DNA of 64,000 nucleotides from an uncultured Prevotella sp. (GCA_905233245.1 CAJODK010000001.1:174690-238689), one strand, 5' to 3'; positions 52,999 through 63,314 are shown, counted from the first letter of the stretch. The notes: a model not told the origin generated them from the letters alone. Numbers and translations: made by a program.

Positions 52999-54059
52999 GA
53001 TATTTAACCCTAACCATAACCTTAACCCTAACGTTAACGCTAACGGGGACGTTAACTTCCTGCGTTGACGTAGATGAGCACAGCAACAGCGTGGCTGGTA
53101 ATCTGGAGGCTTTGTGGCAGGTGATGGATGAGCACTACTGCTTCTTCCCTGAGAAAGAGGCGGAACTGGGCGTCAATTGGGATGATATACACAAAGAGTA
53201 CGCAGCACAGGTGAACGAAGGAATGACGAAGAGTCAACAGTTTGAACTGATGGCTGGCATGCTCGCCACTCTCAAGGATGGTCACGTCAACCTCTCTTCT
53301 GCAGCCGACTTCTCAAGGAGTTGGTCGTGGAAGGACGACTACCCTCTCAACTTCAGCGAGGAACTACAACGACAGTATCTGGGCAAGAGCACGGAGTACA
53401 AGATAACGTCGGGCATGATATACAAGATACTGGATGACAATATAGGATATGTCTATATTGGAACATTCGAGAATGAACTCGGTAACGGCAATATTGACGA
53501 GGTACTCTTATACCTGAAACCCTGCTCAGGAATCATTATCGACGTAAGGAATAATGGTGGTGGCAAACTCAGTGAGGCTAAGAAACTGGCAGCACGATTT
53601 ACAGATGCCGATATCACCGTAGGCTACATGCGCCACAAGACCGGCAAGGGGCACTACGACCTGGGAGAATGGGAGGAGACACGCCTCAGAACATCATCGG
53701 GCATGAGATGGACACAGCACCCCGTATGCGTGCTGACCAACCGCAGCGTATATAGCGCAGCAAATGAATTTGTAAAGTATATGAAGGCCATCGCGAAGAG
53801 TCGTGGTGGTATCACCATAGTAGGTGACAAGACTGGCGGCGGGTCAGGACTACCCTACTCCAACGAACTGCCAAACGGATGGGCTGTGCGCCTGTCTGCT
53901 TGTCCTATGTATGACACAGAGAAAGGATGCACGGAGTTTGGCATAAAGCCAGATATAATGGTAAATCTAACGGAAGAGATGCGCCAGAAGGGGTTGGATG
54001 ACATCATCGAGGCAGCACGCTATGCCATAACTTATCCTGCCACCAACGACCATCCATGA
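52995..54059 (+). CDS. S41 family peptidase lipoprotein
   Basis: Probable envelope-bound serine peptidase, 354 residues. The lipoprotein signal peptide consists of Thr-Leu repeats ([15 protein letters not shown]) ending in the lipobox TLTSC. The S41 core has DGHVNLSS, GIIIDVRNNGGGKLSEAKKL, the catalytic serine in NRSVYSAANEFVKYM and lysine in GDKTGGGSG, then FGIKPDIMV. No PDZ domain is evident, so it is nearer the tricorn/IRBP-like S41 group than CtpA. It overlaps the DUF3316 gene by four bases and the convergent dacB by 56. Confidence 0.9.
   Translation: MRYLTLTITLTLTLTLTGTLTSCVDVDEHSNSVAGNLEALWQVMDEHYCFFPEKEAELGVNWDDIHKEYAAQVNEGMTKSQQFELMAGMLATLKDGHVNLSSAADFSRSWSWKDDYPLNFSEELQRQYLGKSTEYKITSGMIYKILDDNIGYVYIGTFENELGNGNIDEVLLYLKPCSGIIIDVRNNGGGKLSEAKKLAARFTDADITVGYMRHKTGKGHYDLGEWEETRLRTSSGMRWTQHPVCVLTNRSVYSAANEFVKYMKAIAKSRGGITIVGDKTGGGSGLPYSNELPNGWAVRLSACPMYDTEKGCTEFGIKPDIMVNLTEEMRQKGLDDIIEAARYAITYPATNDHP
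53003..53055 (+). repeat. Hexanucleotide TAACCC/TAACGT tract in the S41 signal peptide
   Basis: About eight hexamers of the form TTAACC, CTAACC, ATAACC and GTTAAC encode the alternating Thr-Leu segment of the signal peptide. Confidence 0.9.
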
Positions 54060-55260
54060 CAGGGCAGGCATTATTGATGATAGCAAAAATAATCGTGTGG
54101 CCATCATCACTCTTGCAGTAGCCAGCCAAAGAACTAATACCTTCCTCACGAGTCAGAGTGCCTGTCTTGGCCTTAATCTTCTCACGAACATGCGGTTTTG
54201 TCATCCTATCATGCAAGGTACCATCGATGCCTGATAGAGGAAGTGTTGTGTAAATCTCCTCAAAGATGTACTTATGCTGATAGGCATAGTTGAGTAATGT
54301 CACGAGAAGACGTGCCGTCAGTTTGTCGTTGGGACAGAGACCGCAACCATCCTCTATCACAGCACAGGAGGAGGGGTTCATCTTAAGTTCCTGACTGATG
54401 AAAGCACGAAGCACCTTGACGCCATTCTCACGGAAATGCCCCTTGTTGCTCACGGTATATCCGAGAGGATACAGCAGAGCCTCAGCATTGATATTTGAGG
54501 AGTTTTTCATTGCCTTCTCTATGGAGGAGTGCATAGGAGTGCGCATCTCAGAAAGAAGTTTGGACTCATTGTAATTCAAACGACCAAACACTATATTCTT
54601 CTGCTGTACGGCAATGCCAAGACGAGCGAGAGCGTAGAGCATCTCACGACGAAGGCGGTAACCACCAAGGAAAGGCAAACCAAGATATTGCACGCGAAGG
54701 TCGCCAGGAGTCCAGTGCTCCTCATGTTGCATAGGCAGATAGTCTGCCATATCAAGCACTACCTTGCCACGAAGGTGGTGTATTCCTTTCTCACCTAAGG
54801 CGTCTGTGAGAACATAGAGACTGTCGCGAATAAAAAGCGGGTCAAACTGCGTCTTAAGGGTGACATTGCCCACGAGTGTGTCGCCATGCATGGTACCAGA
54901 GGTATAAAGTCGGGTGCGATGAACTACAGACTTGCCGAATTTCCTAAGTGCCGTGATGCAGGTGAGGAGTTTCATGCACGAAGCGGGACTCATCATTGCA
55001 TCAGCATTATAACTGTAAACCACACGCTGAGCCGTAGCATCATAGACCATCATACCGAGAGTGCCGACATGAGGCACATGAGTCACGAAGGAGTCTATAC
55101 GACTTTGAAATGCAGTATCAATGGACACTGTGGGGTGTTGATTATAAGCAACAGAAGCATCGCCCTCACTACTGCAAGTGCGAATAGTAAGGGCGATGAT
55201 TGTAAAGAGTATTACACTACTTAAAGTAGCGATTATAGAGACCTTCGAAGCCTTTACCAT
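54004..55260 (-). CDS. dacB: D-alanyl-D-alanine carboxypeptidase/endopeptidase (PBP4, S13 family)
   Basis: Periplasmic enzyme trimming or cutting peptidoglycan peptides. The 418-residue protein has an N-terminal membrane anchor ([19 protein letters not shown]), the active-site [10 protein letters not shown] (SxxK), [14 protein letters not shown] (SxN) and KAKTGTLT (KTG). The start at 55260 is the last methionine before the anchor. Earlier in-frame starts would run deeper into the rubrerythrin gene, which it already overlaps by 44 nt. Its 3' end overlaps the S41 peptidase gene on the other strand by 56 nt. Confidence 0.9.
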   Translation of the reverse strand: MVKASKVSIIATLSSVILFTIIALTIRTCSSEGDASVAYNQHPTVSIDTAFQSRIDSFVTHVPHVGTLGMMVYDATAQRVVYSYNADAMMSPASCMKLLTCITALRKFGKSVVHRTRLYTSGTMHGDTLVGNVTLKTQFDPLFIRDSLYVLTDALGEKGIHHLRGKVVLDMADYLPMQHEEHWTPGDLRVQYLGLPFLGGYRLRREMLYALARLGIAVQQKNIVFGRLNYNESKLLSEMRTPMHSSIEKAMKNSSNINAEALLYPLGYTVSNKGHFRENGVKVLRAFISQELKMNPSSCAVIEDGCGLCPNDKLTARLLVTLLNYAYQHKYIFEEIYTTLPLSGIDGTLHDRMTKPHVREKIKAKTGTLTREEGISSLAGYCKSDDGHTIIFAIINNACPVMDGRWWQDKLWHSVLPR

Positions 55261-55774
55261 GACGAGCTTCATCCTTGGCCATCTCATGAACTGTGTCATG
55301 GATAGCATCCCAGTTATTAGCCTTAGCATTCTTGGCAATGCGGAACTTATCCTCGCAAGCGCCAGCCTCTGCATTCATACGCTTCTCCAGATTGGTCTTG
55401 GTATCCCATACCACGTCGCCGAGGAGTTCTGCAAACTTAGCAGCATGCTCTGCCTCCTCCCAAGCATAGCGCTTGAAAGCGTCAGCAACCTCTGGATAAC
55501 CCTCACGGTCAGCCTGACGTGACATAGCCAGATACATACCTACCTCAGTGCACTCACCATTGAAGTGAGCATTCAGGTCCTTGATCATCTCAGCATCAAC
55601 GCCATATTCCTTGGCGATACCGATGACATGCTCCTGAACAAACTGGATAGCGCCAGTCTGCTCCTCAAGTTCCTTGAACTTAGAAGCTGGAACCTTACAC
55701 TGTGGACACTGTGCTGGGGGCTCTGTACCCTCGTACACATAACCGCAAACGGTGCAAATGAATTTCTTTTTCAT
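55217..55774 (-). CDS. Rubrerythrin with N-terminal rubredoxin domain
   Basis: Di-iron peroxidase that protects anaerobes from hydrogen peroxide. The 185-residue protein has a rubredoxin-type iron site at the N-terminus (CTVCGYVY and CPQCKVP) and a ferritin-like domain with the ligands [18 protein letters not shown] and DEARHGKGF. Rubredoxin-first order makes it a 'reverse' rubrerythrin. It lies 37 nt downstream of glgP. I saw no clear consensus promoter in the gap. Confidence 0.95.
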   Translation of the reverse strand: MKKKFICTVCGYVYEGTEPPAQCPQCKVPASKFKELEEQTGAIQFVQEHVIGIAKEYGVDAEMIKDLNAHFNGECTEVGMYLAMSRQADREGYPEVADAFKRYAWEEAEHAAKFAELLGDVVWDTKTNLEKRMNAEAGACEDKFRIAKNAKANNWDAIHDTVHEMAKDEARHGKGFEGLYNRYFK

Positions 55775-55811
55775 AATGTTTTTGTTTAGTAAAATTTATA
55801 GATAAGTGGTT

Positions 55812-58370
55812 TTAGTCGAGCCACTTGATGTAACAGAAGTCCTGACGGTGAGGCAGCAGGTCGTTCTTTGGGAACATGCGGATACATGCCTTGTAATTGC
55901 CTGCCTGGTCAGGTGTCTCCTTACACTCGAAGGTGTAGAGGTTGCCATCCTGCTTTACCATCTTGAATGGATACACATTGCTGAGCACGTGGTCACTACC
56001 CTGCTGGTCGTTCTTCAGAGTTACGAGTTCGAGACCTACTGCATCGTTCAGGCCCTGCTCGTCAATAACGTAGCGGATGACGTACTCCTTACCTGTCTCA
56101 GCACCATCGGTGATTGGTGTGCTCTCAGATGAAATAACCTTGATGCTGTCCCAACGCTCTGCCACGTTCTCCTTCCATGATGCGATATCCTTGGCCAGCT
56201 GGTAGTCTTTGGCATTGATTTCAGCACTGCGCTTTGCCAGTTTGTTATAGAACTTAGCGTAGTAGTCGTCGAGTTGACGCTTCATCGTATAGTGAGGAGC
56301 GATGGTAGCGATTGAGTTCTTGATTACCTGTATCCAGTCCTTTGACATGCCGTCCTTGTCCTTATCGTAGTAGAGAGGTACGATTTCGTTCTCCAGCATA
56401 TTGTATATGGTGGTAGCGTCGAGCTGATCCTGATAACCCTGATTCTCGTATGTGCGCTCCTGCTTGAGAGCCCAACCAGCACCCTTACGGTAGCCTTCTA
56501 CCCACCATCCGTCAAGTACAGAGAGGTTTACTACACCATTCATCTCTGCCTTCTCACCTGATGTACCTGATGCCTCAAGAGGACGTGTAGGTGTGTTCAT
56601 CCAGATATCAACGCCTGATACCAGACGACGAGCAAGCTGGAAGTCGTAGTCCTCAAGGAAGATAATCTTGCCGAGGAACTCAGGACGCTGACTTATCTCG
56701 TAGATACGCTTGATAAGTCCCTGACCTGCACCGTCAGCTGGGTGTGCCTTACCTGAGAAGAAGAAGAGTACTGGCTTCTCTGGGTTATTCACAATCTTAG
56801 AAAGACGCTCCAGGTCGGTGAAGAGCAGGTGAGCACGCTTGTAAGTAGCGAAACGACGACAGAATCCTATCATCAAAGCGTCAGGATTGATGCGCTCCAG
56901 GAGTGATACTACGCGTGCAGGGTCACCCTGATTCTTGAGCCAGCTCTCGGTGAACTTCTCGCGAATGTATGTTACAAGCTTATTCTTCAGAGCCTTGCGG
57001 GTACCCCATATCTCTGCGTCAGGACAGTCGTAAATGCCGTGCCACAGTTCTTCGTTTGACTGATCCTGATAGAAACCAGTCTTGAGGTACTTATTGTAGA
57101 GGTTGAGCCACTCTGAAGCCACCCATGAAGGGAAGTGTACACCATTGGTAACATAACCTACGTGGTTCTCCTCTGGGTAGTAACCGTTCCAAATGCCTGA
57201 GAACATCTTCTGAGATACCCAACCATGGAGCTTAGATACTCCGTTGACTTCCTGACAGGTGTTGCAGGCGAAGGTTGACATACAGAAGCGCTCGTTGTCG
57301 TCTTCTGGATTAGTGCGACCCATACCGATGAACTCCTTCCATGAGATACCCAGCATCTGTGGGTAGCCACCCATGTACTTGCCGAAGAGGTCCTTGTCGA
57401 AGTAGTCGTGACCTGCTGGCACTGGAGTGTGTACGGTATAGAGAGAAGATGCACGCACTACCTCCATCGCCTGATTGAATGTCAGTCCGTCTTCATTGAT
57501 GTATTCTATGAGACGATGCAGATTGCAGAGTGCTGCATGACCTTCATTGCAGTGATATACCTGCTTCTTGATGCCCAGTTTCTTGAGCATAAGCATACCA
57601 CCGATACCGAGCAGTATCTCCTGCTTCAGACGGTTCTCCCAGTCGCCACCATAAAGAGCATGGGTAATAGAACGGTCAAACTCAGAGTTCATTTCATTAT
57701 CGGTGTCGAGCAGATAGAGTTTTACACGACCAACATTTACCTGCCATACGAGCGCGTGTACCACATAATTCATGTAAGGCACGTCAACAACCACCTGATT
57801 GCCTTCCTCATCAAGAGCCTTAACGATAGGCAGAGAGTTGAAGTTCTGTGCTTCGTAGTTGGCTATCTGCTGACCATCCATTGAGAGACTCTGCTTGAAG
57901 TAGCCGAAACGATAGAGGAAACCAATACCGCACATATCCACATTGGAGTCAGATGCCTCCTTGATATAGTCACCTGCAAGCATACCCAGACCGCCTGAGT
58001 AAATCTTCAGAGAGTTGTGGATACCAAACTCCATAGAGAAGTATGCCACAGAAGGGCGCTTGGTATCGGGCTTCACGTTCATATAGTCCTTGAAATGCTG
58101 ATATACAGCCTTGACCTTTTCCATGATAGCCTTATCCTTGACGATTTCCTGCTTACGCTGATATGACAGGCTCTCGAGGAGTGCCACTGGGTTGCGTCCC
58201 ACTTCATCATTAGGGTCGAGAGAGCGGAAGAGGTCGCGAGCGTCCTCGTTCCATACCCACCACATGTTGTGTGCAATCTCGTCAAGGCACTCCAACTCCT
58301 TTGGAAGTGTTGACTTTACGTTAAATTCTTTCCAGATTGGAGTATTTACATAATCTGCTTTAATCTTCAT
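55812..58370 (-). CDS. glgP: Alpha-glucan (glycogen/starch) phosphorylase
   Basis: Releases glucose-1-phosphate from glycogen. The 852-residue protein has an N-terminal DUF3417-like region ([21 protein letters not shown]), the GT35 core with [39 protein letters not shown] and [15 protein letters not shown], and the pyridoxal-phosphate lysine region [22 protein letters not shown]-terminal tail of about 120 residues follows. It is 40 nt downstream of glycogen synthase, forming a two-gene glycogen unit. Confidence 0.95.
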   Translation of the reverse strand: MKIKADYVNTPIWKEFNVKSTLPKELECLDEIAHNMWWVWNEDARDLFRSLDPNDEVGRNPVALLESLSYQRKQEIVKDKAIMEKVKAVYQHFKDYMNVKPDTKRPSVAYFSMEFGIHNSLKIYSGGLGMLAGDYIKEASDSNVDMCGIGFLYRFGYFKQSLSMDGQQIANYEAQNFNSLPIVKALDEEGNQVVVDVPYMNYVVHALVWQVNVGRVKLYLLDTDNEMNSEFDRSITHALYGGDWENRLKQEILLGIGGMLMLKKLGIKKQVYHCNEGHAALCNLHRLIEYINEDGLTFNQAMEVVRASSLYTVHTPVPAGHDYFDKDLFGKYMGGYPQMLGISWKEFIGMGRTNPEDDNERFCMSTFACNTCQEVNGVSKLHGWVSQKMFSGIWNGYYPEENHVGYVTNGVHFPSWVASEWLNLYNKYLKTGFYQDQSNEELWHGIYDCPDAEIWGTRKALKNKLVTYIREKFTESWLKNQGDPARVVSLLERINPDALMIGFCRRFATYKRAHLLFTDLERLSKIVNNPEKPVLFFFSGKAHPADGAGQGLIKRIYEISQRPEFLGKIIFLEDYDFQLARRLVSGVDIWMNTPTRPLEASGTSGEKAEMNGVVNLSVLDGWWVEGYRKGAGWALKQERTYENQGYQDQLDATTIYNMLENEIVPLYYDKDKDGMSKDWIQVIKNSIATIAPHYTMKRQLDDYYAKFYNKLAKRSAEINAKDYQLAKDIASWKENVAERWDSIKVISSESTPITDGAETGKEYVIRYVIDEQGLNDAVGLELVTLKNDQQGSDHVLSNVYPFKMVKQDGNLYTFECKETPDQAGNYKACIRMFPKNDLLPHRQDFCYIKWLD

Positions 58371-58410
58371 AATCTTTATTATCCTTTATTTAATACTTAA
58401 TTTTTAATTT

Positions 58411-60069
58411 TCAATCTTTAATATCTAATGCTTTTCTCAGTGCAATATCGTATGCTTCGTAGTAGTACTTGATAAACTCTGACCACAGAGCCTTCTTAGA
58501 CAATTTCTCTGCTGCGTTGCGAGCCTTCTTAACCTCTGCCGGAGCGAGGGCTGAATACTTTATTACGGTATCCTTGATAGCGTCTGCTACCTCATCATAG
58601 TTGTAGTCTGTGCGGTGGATGGTCTTCACGCCTTCTTCTATCTCAGAGTATGCACCCTTCACACTATTAGCCCAAAGTCCGAAACCGGCAAGGTCGGTAG
58701 TGATGCAAGGTATTTTGAAGGCTACTGACTCCAACGGAGTATATCCCCATGGCTCGTAGTATGAAGGATATACCGTAATATCCTTTGCTATAAGGGTGTC
58801 GTAATACTTCATATTGAGAATGCCGTCATCACCATTAAGATAACAAGGTACAAAGATAACCTTCACCTTGTCTTCCTTGCTGTTATGCATATTCAGGTTG
58901 TTCAGCATGCCCAGCACTCGATCCTCATAGAAATTGTGGAGCAAGTGGGTTATCACAGGACTGTTTAGAGGAGTGTCATACACCTTCTTCTTATCAGCCA
59001 TACGCTCCTTAAGGTCTTCACGTGCCTCACCTACCCATGCAGGAACCTCTACAAATGCCAAAACCTGACGATTAAGCCTTGAGTCGTAGTTCAGGCGGTT
59101 CATAGCCTCAATGAATACATCGATACCCTTGTTGCGGAACTCATAACGACCAGAGGTGCCAATAATGAGTGTATCATCATCAAACTGACAACCAGTCAGG
59201 GCATTTGCCAAGCGCAACACCTCTTTTCTGGCAGCCTTGCGTGCAGCAGTAAACTTAGCCCCCTTAGGTACAAAGTCATCCTCAAAACCATTTGGCAGTA
59301 CCACGTCAACAGGCTTTATCAGTTCCTCACACTCCTTAGCTGTAATGTCAGAAACTGTGGTGAAGCAATCTACGTGATATGCGGTTTGCTTCTCTATGGA
59401 ATGCTTAGACTGCATATTGAGTTCTTCTGCCATCTGGTCACCATTATATGCCCAGAGGTATTCGTACAGAGGCTTGTTATTACCAGCGATAGAACGTCCT
59501 ATAGAAGTAGCGTGAGTGGTGAAGACAGTACCGATAGCTGGTATCTGATGCTTGATATAGAGGGCACCGAGACCTGTCATCCACTCATTGGCGTGATAGA
59601 TGACCTTCTTATCAGCGAGCTTCATATAGTTATAAAGTGATTCCACCACCAGTCCCGCTGCGTATGAGAACATGCTAGCCTCATCGTAGTCTCCATAGGC
59701 ATGGAGCGAATCTACCTGAAAATATTCCCAAAGTTTTGCGTAGATAGTGTCTTTCTCTGCAAAATATGGTTTAAAGTCAACGAGTATTGAGATAGGCTGT
59801 CCTGGTATGTCCCAGCGTCCTACTTTTACGTTCAAACCCTCTTTCCGAGCCTGCTCTTGCCAGTCTGCAAGGAGAGCGTCATCCTGCTTGAAGAAAGGGC
59901 TCTGCTTCTCACCCCAACAGTCAGGGCCTATGAAGAATAGGTGATCGGGCATAGTATCTTGTAAGGTCTTGGCACGGGTAGATAACACCGTGTAGATACC
60001 GCCCACCTTGTTACAGACTTCCCAGCTTGACTCAAAGATATAGTCGGGCTTCATAATGTCTTTTTTCAT
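58411..60069 (-). CDS. Glycogen synthase, eukaryote-like GT3 type
   Basis: Extends alpha-1,4-glucan chains. The 552-residue protein starts KPDYIFESSWEVCNKVGGIYTVLSTRA, the GT3 pattern, with HANEWMTGLGALY, VFTTHATSIGRSIAG, TVSDITAKECEEL, VLPNGF, TSGRYEFRNKGIDVF and the C-terminal YPSYYEPWGYTPLES with the catalytic glutamate. The ATG at 60069 is preferred. An in-frame TTG lies three codons upstream and another ATG at 60054. The promoter is 22 nt upstream, divergent from truA. Confidence 0.93.
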   Translation of the reverse strand: MKKDIMKPDYIFESSWEVCNKVGGIYTVLSTRAKTLQDTMPDHLFFIGPDCWGEKQSPFFKQDDALLADWQEQARKEGLNVKVGRWDIPGQPISILVDFKPYFAEKDTIYAKLWEYFQVDSLHAYGDYDEASMFSYAAGLVVESLYNYMKLADKKVIYHANEWMTGLGALYIKHQIPAIGTVFTTHATSIGRSIAGNNKPLYEYLWAYNGDQMAEELNMQSKHSIEKQTAYHVDCFTTVSDITAKECEELIKPVDVVLPNGFEDDFVPKGAKFTAARKAARKEVLRLANALTGCQFDDDTLIIGTSGRYEFRNKGIDVFIEAMNRLNYDSRLNRQVLAFVEVPAWVGEAREDLKERMADKKKVYDTPLNSPVITHLLHNFYEDRVLGMLNNLNMHNSKEDKVKVIFVPCYLNGDDGILNMKYYDTLIAKDITVYPSYYEPWGYTPLESVAFKIPCITTDLAGFGLWANSVKGAYSEIEEGVKTIHRTDYNYDEVADAIKDTVIKYSALAPAEVKKARNAAEKLSKKALWSEFIKYYYEAYDIALRKALDIKD

Positions 60070-60090
60070 TTTATTCAATGTGTTTATGGT

Positions 60091-60099
60091 GCAAAATTA
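60091..60099 (-). promoter_or_regulatory. Promoter -7 box of the glycogen genes
   Basis: The minus strand reads TAATTTTGC. The -33 region is weak. It drives glycogen synthase and then glgP. Confidence 0.65.
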
Positions 60100-60150
60100 T
60101 AAAAAATATTTCTAAATTTAGAACACTTCTAACGATTTTTGGACAAAAAA

Positions 60151-60180
60151 GTGACAAATAATTGATTTATATTTTGTCAC
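60151..60180. promoter_or_regulatory. Dyad GTGACAAA...TTTGTCAC between the divergent promoters
   Basis: The arms GTGACAAA and TTTGTCAC are separated by 14 bases. The right arm contains the TTTG -33 element of the truA promoter (60173-60176). Position and symmetry suit a repressor site, but no regulator is assigned. Confidence 0.5.
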
Positions 60181-60196
60181 AAAGTGTTTTTTTTCG

Positions 60197-60205
60197 TACC
60201 TTTGC
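60197..60205 (+). promoter_or_regulatory. Promoter -7 box of truA
   Basis: TACCTTTGC with TTTG 20 bp upstream. The ATG follows eight bases later, implying an almost leaderless mRNA. Confidence 0.75.
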
Positions 60206-60213
60206 GACTAGAA

Positions 60214-60975
60214 ATGAGGTTTTTTATGCACTTGGCATACGATGGAACACGTTATCACGGTTGGCAAATACAGCCAAACGGCATCAGCGTTGAGGGGGAG
60301 ATAGAGAGATGTCTCTCTACCCTGCTCCGCATACCAACAGACATCGTGGGGGCAGGACGTACTGATGCTGGAGTGCATGCCCGACACATGGTGGCGCATT
60401 TCGACGTTAACCCTAACGTTAACCTTAACCCTAACCAGCTGGCATACAAACTCAACCGCATGCTGCCACCTGATATCACTATCTATAAGGTAGAACCCGT
60501 TAGCGAGGATATGCATGCTCGTTTCTCTGCTTGCAAGCGTACTTACCATTACTACATTAGTACAGAGCGCAATCCTTTCTCCCGCCATTATTCATGGTTG
60601 TGTCCTTACACCCTGGACTTCAACAAAATGAATAATGCAGCACAGCTTCTTATTGGGTATCAAAACTTTGCCGCTTTCTGTAAAAGCCATACAGATGTCA
60701 AGACGACTCTTTGTGACGTGACCGAAGCACAGTGGATACAGGAGGGCAAAAACTGGTATTTTCGCATTTCCGCCAACCGTTTCCTCCGCAATATGGTAAG
60801 GGCTGTAGTAGGCACTCTGATAGAGGTAGGACGAGGACGCATGACAATAGAAGAATTTCGTCAGACAATAGAGATCCGACAGCGCACTAAGGCTGGAGAA
60901 TCCATGCCTGCCAATGCTTTATTTTTGGAACATATAGAATATGATAGCACCTTCCGAATTCCCCATCAATGCTGA
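60214..60975 (+). CDS. truA: tRNA pseudouridine synthase A
   Basis: Makes pseudouridine at positions 38-40 of tRNA anticodon arms. The 253-residue protein has AYDGTRYHGWQIQPNG, the catalytic aspartate in GAGRTDAGVHARHMVAHF, and FLRNMVRAVVGTLIEVGRG. Right after VAHFD it carries the insert VNPNVNLNPNQ, encoded by hexanucleotide repeats, before LAYKLNRMLPPDI. The upstream in-frame start at 60184 lies inside the promoter and is rejected. It overlaps udp by 35 nt. Confidence 0.96.
   Translation: MRFFMHLAYDGTRYHGWQIQPNGISVEGEIERCLSTLLRIPTDIVGAGRTDAGVHARHMVAHFDVNPNVNLNPNQLAYKLNRMLPPDITIYKVEPVSEDMHARFSACKRTYHYYISTERNPFSRHYSWLCPYTLDFNKMNNAAQLLIGYQNFAAFCKSHTDVKTTLCDVTEAQWIQEGKNWYFRISANRFLRNMVRAVVGTLIEVGRGRMTIEEFRQTIEIRQRTKAGESMPANALFLEHIEYDSTFRIPHQC
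60406..60436 (+). repeat. Hexanucleotide TTAACC/CTAACG tract inside truA
   Basis: Five hexamers (TTAACC, CTAACG, TTAACC, TTAACC, CTAACC) encode the Asn-x repeats of a surface loop. Here the frame gives Asn-Pro/Asn-Val/Asn-Leu and not a hydrophobic segment. Confidence 0.9.
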
Positions 60976-61804
60976 TGGTAGTGTATTCCATCTGCATCTG
61001 CGCCCAGAATATCTGGCAGAGAAAATAATCCTCGTGGGCGACCAAGACCGCGTCAAGACCGTAGCAGCGCACTTCGATACAATAGAGTGTGACATACAGT
61101 CGCGAGAGTTTCACACCATCACCGGAACATATCAGGGCAAGCGCATCTCCTGCACCTCTACTGGCATAGGATGCGACAATATTGACATCGTGATGAACGA
61201 ACTAGATGCCCTCGCCAATATCGACCTTGAAACACGTGAAGTGAAGCCCGAGCACACCTCGCTCACCCTTGTGCGTCTAGGCACCTGCGGTGGACTTCAG
61301 CCATTTACCCCACTCGGTTCTTTCATCGCCAGCGTCAAGAGCATCGGTTTCGATGGCCTGCTCAATTACTATGCTGGGCGCGACGAGGTTTGCGACCTCG
61401 CTACGGAAGAGGCCTTCACCAAGCACATGGGATGGTCATCTAAGAAGGGCGCTCCTTACGTTGCCGTGGCCAATCCAGAACTCATCAACCGCATTTCGGG
61501 AGACGATATGGTACGTGGCATCACAGCGGCATGTGGTGGTTTCTATGGTCCGCAGGGACGCGTGGTTCGCCTACAACTGCAAGACCCCGACCAAAACAAG
61601 AAGGTGGAGAGTTTCGAATTTGACGGACTCAAGATATGCAACTTCGAGATGGAGTCCTCAGCTCTCGCCGGTCTCGCCGCACTGCTCGGTCACAAGGCAA
61701 TGACCTGCTGCATGGTAGTTGCCAATCGCTATGCCAAGGAGATGAACACCGAATACAAGAGCACCATTGACAATCTCATAACCCTCGTACTCGCCCGCAT
61801 ATGA
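60941..61804 (+). CDS. Uridine phosphorylase-like nucleoside phosphorylase
   Basis: Probably splits uridine or related nucleosides with phosphate to give the base and ribose-1-phosphate. The 287-residue PNP_UDP_1 protein has ILVGDQDRVKTVAAHF, SCTSTGIGCDNIDIVMNEL, RLGTCGGLQPFTPLGSF and the ribose-binding FEMESSALAGLAALLGH. It overlaps truA by 35 nt and mnmE by four (ATGA), so the three genes are expressed together. Exact base specificity is uncertain. Confidence 0.92.
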   Translation: MIAPSEFPINADGSVFHLHLRPEYLAEKIILVGDQDRVKTVAAHFDTIECDIQSREFHTITGTYQGKRISCTSTGIGCDNIDIVMNELDALANIDLETREVKPEHTSLTLVRLGTCGGLQPFTPLGSFIASVKSIGFDGLLNYYAGRDEVCDLATEEAFTKHMGWSSKKGAPYVAVANPELINRISGDDMVRGITAACGGFYGPQGRVVRLQLQDPDQNKKVESFEFDGLKICNFEMESSALAGLAALLGHKAMTCCMVVANRYAKEMNTEYKSTIDNLITLVLARI

Positions 61805-63075
61805 CCATCTGTGCCCCTGCCACCGCCATCGGTGGAGCCATAGCCGTCGTTCGTGTCAGCGGTCCTCAGGCCTTTGATGCCGTCAGCGCCCTCTGCACGC
61901 TTTGTTGCGACTCTGTCGCAACGCACACCGCTCACTTCACTCGCATCACCGACGGAACTTCCATCATCGACGAAGTCATCGTCACCGTCTTTCGCGCACC
62001 CCACTCCTATACAGGAGAGGACAGCGTGGAAATCTCATGCCATGGCTCGCGCTATATCGTTAATAAGATACTAGAACTGCTCTGTATGCATGGTTGTCGT
62101 ATGGCCGAACCCGGCGAATTCACTAAGCGGGCATACCTCAACGGCAAATTGGACCTCACACAGGCCGAGGCAGTTGCCGACCTAATAGCCTCCGATAATC
62201 AATCCACACATCGCATCGCTATGAGCCAACTGCGGGGCGGCATCTCCACTCGTCTGGCAGAACTTCGTGAGCAACTGCTTCATCTCACTTCGCTCCTCGA
62301 ATTGGAACTTGATTTCTCCGACCACGAAGACCTGGAGTTTGCTGACCGCTCCGAACTGCTTGCCCTCACCCGCGAAATAACCCAGCATATCACCCAACTG
62401 ACAAAGTCCTTTGAGACAGGCAATGCGCTCAAGAACGGCATCCCTGTAGCTATCGTCGGAGCGCCAAACGTAGGTAAAAGTACATTACTCAACGCCTTAC
62501 TAGGTGAAGAACGAGCCCTTGTAAGTGATATTCAGGGCACCACCCGCGATACCATCGAAGATACTATCAATATTGATGGCATCACCTTCCGTTTCATAGA
62601 CACCGCAGGTATCCGCCATACAGACGACCGCATAGAGTCGCTTGGCATAGAGCGTTCCCTCTCTGCAGTTCAGCGGGCACGCATTATCATCGCAGTGACA
62701 GAACCTGGTGTACCCTATCCTGCCCTCGACATTCACGAATGGCAGACAGTCATTCGTATCGAAAATAAGACGGAAACTTTTCAGGCCAAGTTTGGCGTGG
62801 GACTTGATAGCCTGCGCAGACAGTTGCTGGCAGCAGCACCACAGATATCAGACTCAGACATTGTACTTACCTCTGCTCGCCATTACGACGCACTGCAGCG
62901 CTCTCTTGTGCACCTCGCGCGAGTCATCACAGGCCTCAGCGAAAATCTTCCTGGCGACCTCCTAGCCGAAGACCTGCGCCTAACGCTCTCCGAACTGGCA
63001 AGCATCACAGGAGGCGAGATTACCCCACAAGAAACTCTCAACAATATCTTCTCCCACTTCTGCGTGGGAAAATAG
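61801..63075 (+). CDS. mnmE: tRNA modification GTPase MnmE
   Basis: With MnmG, MnmE modifies the wobble uridine (carboxymethylaminomethyl group) in several tRNAs. The 424-residue protein has ATAIGGAIAVVRVSGPQA, EFTKRAYLNGKLDLTQAEAV, a G domain with GAPNVGKSTLLNALLG, QGTTRDTIED and DTAGIRHTDD, and ends in the CVGK motif with its essential cysteine. The G4 motif reads NKTE in place of the usual NKxD. It is a little shorter than most (about 450). A terminator lies 76 nt after its stop. Confidence 0.94.
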   Translation: MTICAPATAIGGAIAVVRVSGPQAFDAVSALCTLCCDSVATHTAHFTRITDGTSIIDEVIVTVFRAPHSYTGEDSVEISCHGSRYIVNKILELLCMHGCRMAEPGEFTKRAYLNGKLDLTQAEAVADLIASDNQSTHRIAMSQLRGGISTRLAELREQLLHLTSLLELELDFSDHEDLEFADRSELLALTREITQHITQLTKSFETGNALKNGIPVAIVGAPNVGKSTLLNALLGEERALVSDIQGTTRDTIEDTINIDGITFRFIDTAGIRHTDDRIESLGIERSLSAVQRARIIIAVTEPGVPYPALDIHEWQTVIRIENKTETFQAKFGVGLDSLRRQLLAAAPQISDSDIVLTSARHYDALQRSLVHLARVITGLSENLPGDLLAEDLRLTLSELASITGGEITPQETLNNIFSHFCVGK

Positions 63076-63151
63076 AATACGATTAACGGTCATCACTCGA
63101 TATTACTCGATATAACTAAATCGTTTATTTTCAAGCAATTCCACACTCGCC

Positions 63152-63187
63152 ATATCATCAGCGTTAATCGTTGATGATATTTTTTTC
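63152..63187 (+). terminator. Terminator of the truA-udp-mnmE operon
   Basis: ATATCATCAGCG pairs with CGTTGATGATAT (one G-T pair) around a five-base loop and is followed by six T residues. Confidence 0.9.
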
Positions 63188-63314
63188 GCTCATTTTTGTA
63201 CGTTATTTGTACGTTTGGGAAAATCCTAACGTTGGCACATGCTCACTCAATGTCTCCGACTGACACACGTTGGACACCATTGGATTGCTAAACGATGTCC
63301 TCACGTGGCACACA

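Noticed and set aside
63195..63215. Two TTTGTACGTT repeats considered as a CRISPR or att core
   Set aside because: Only two copies 11 bp apart with no spacers. No integrase is visible to support an att site.
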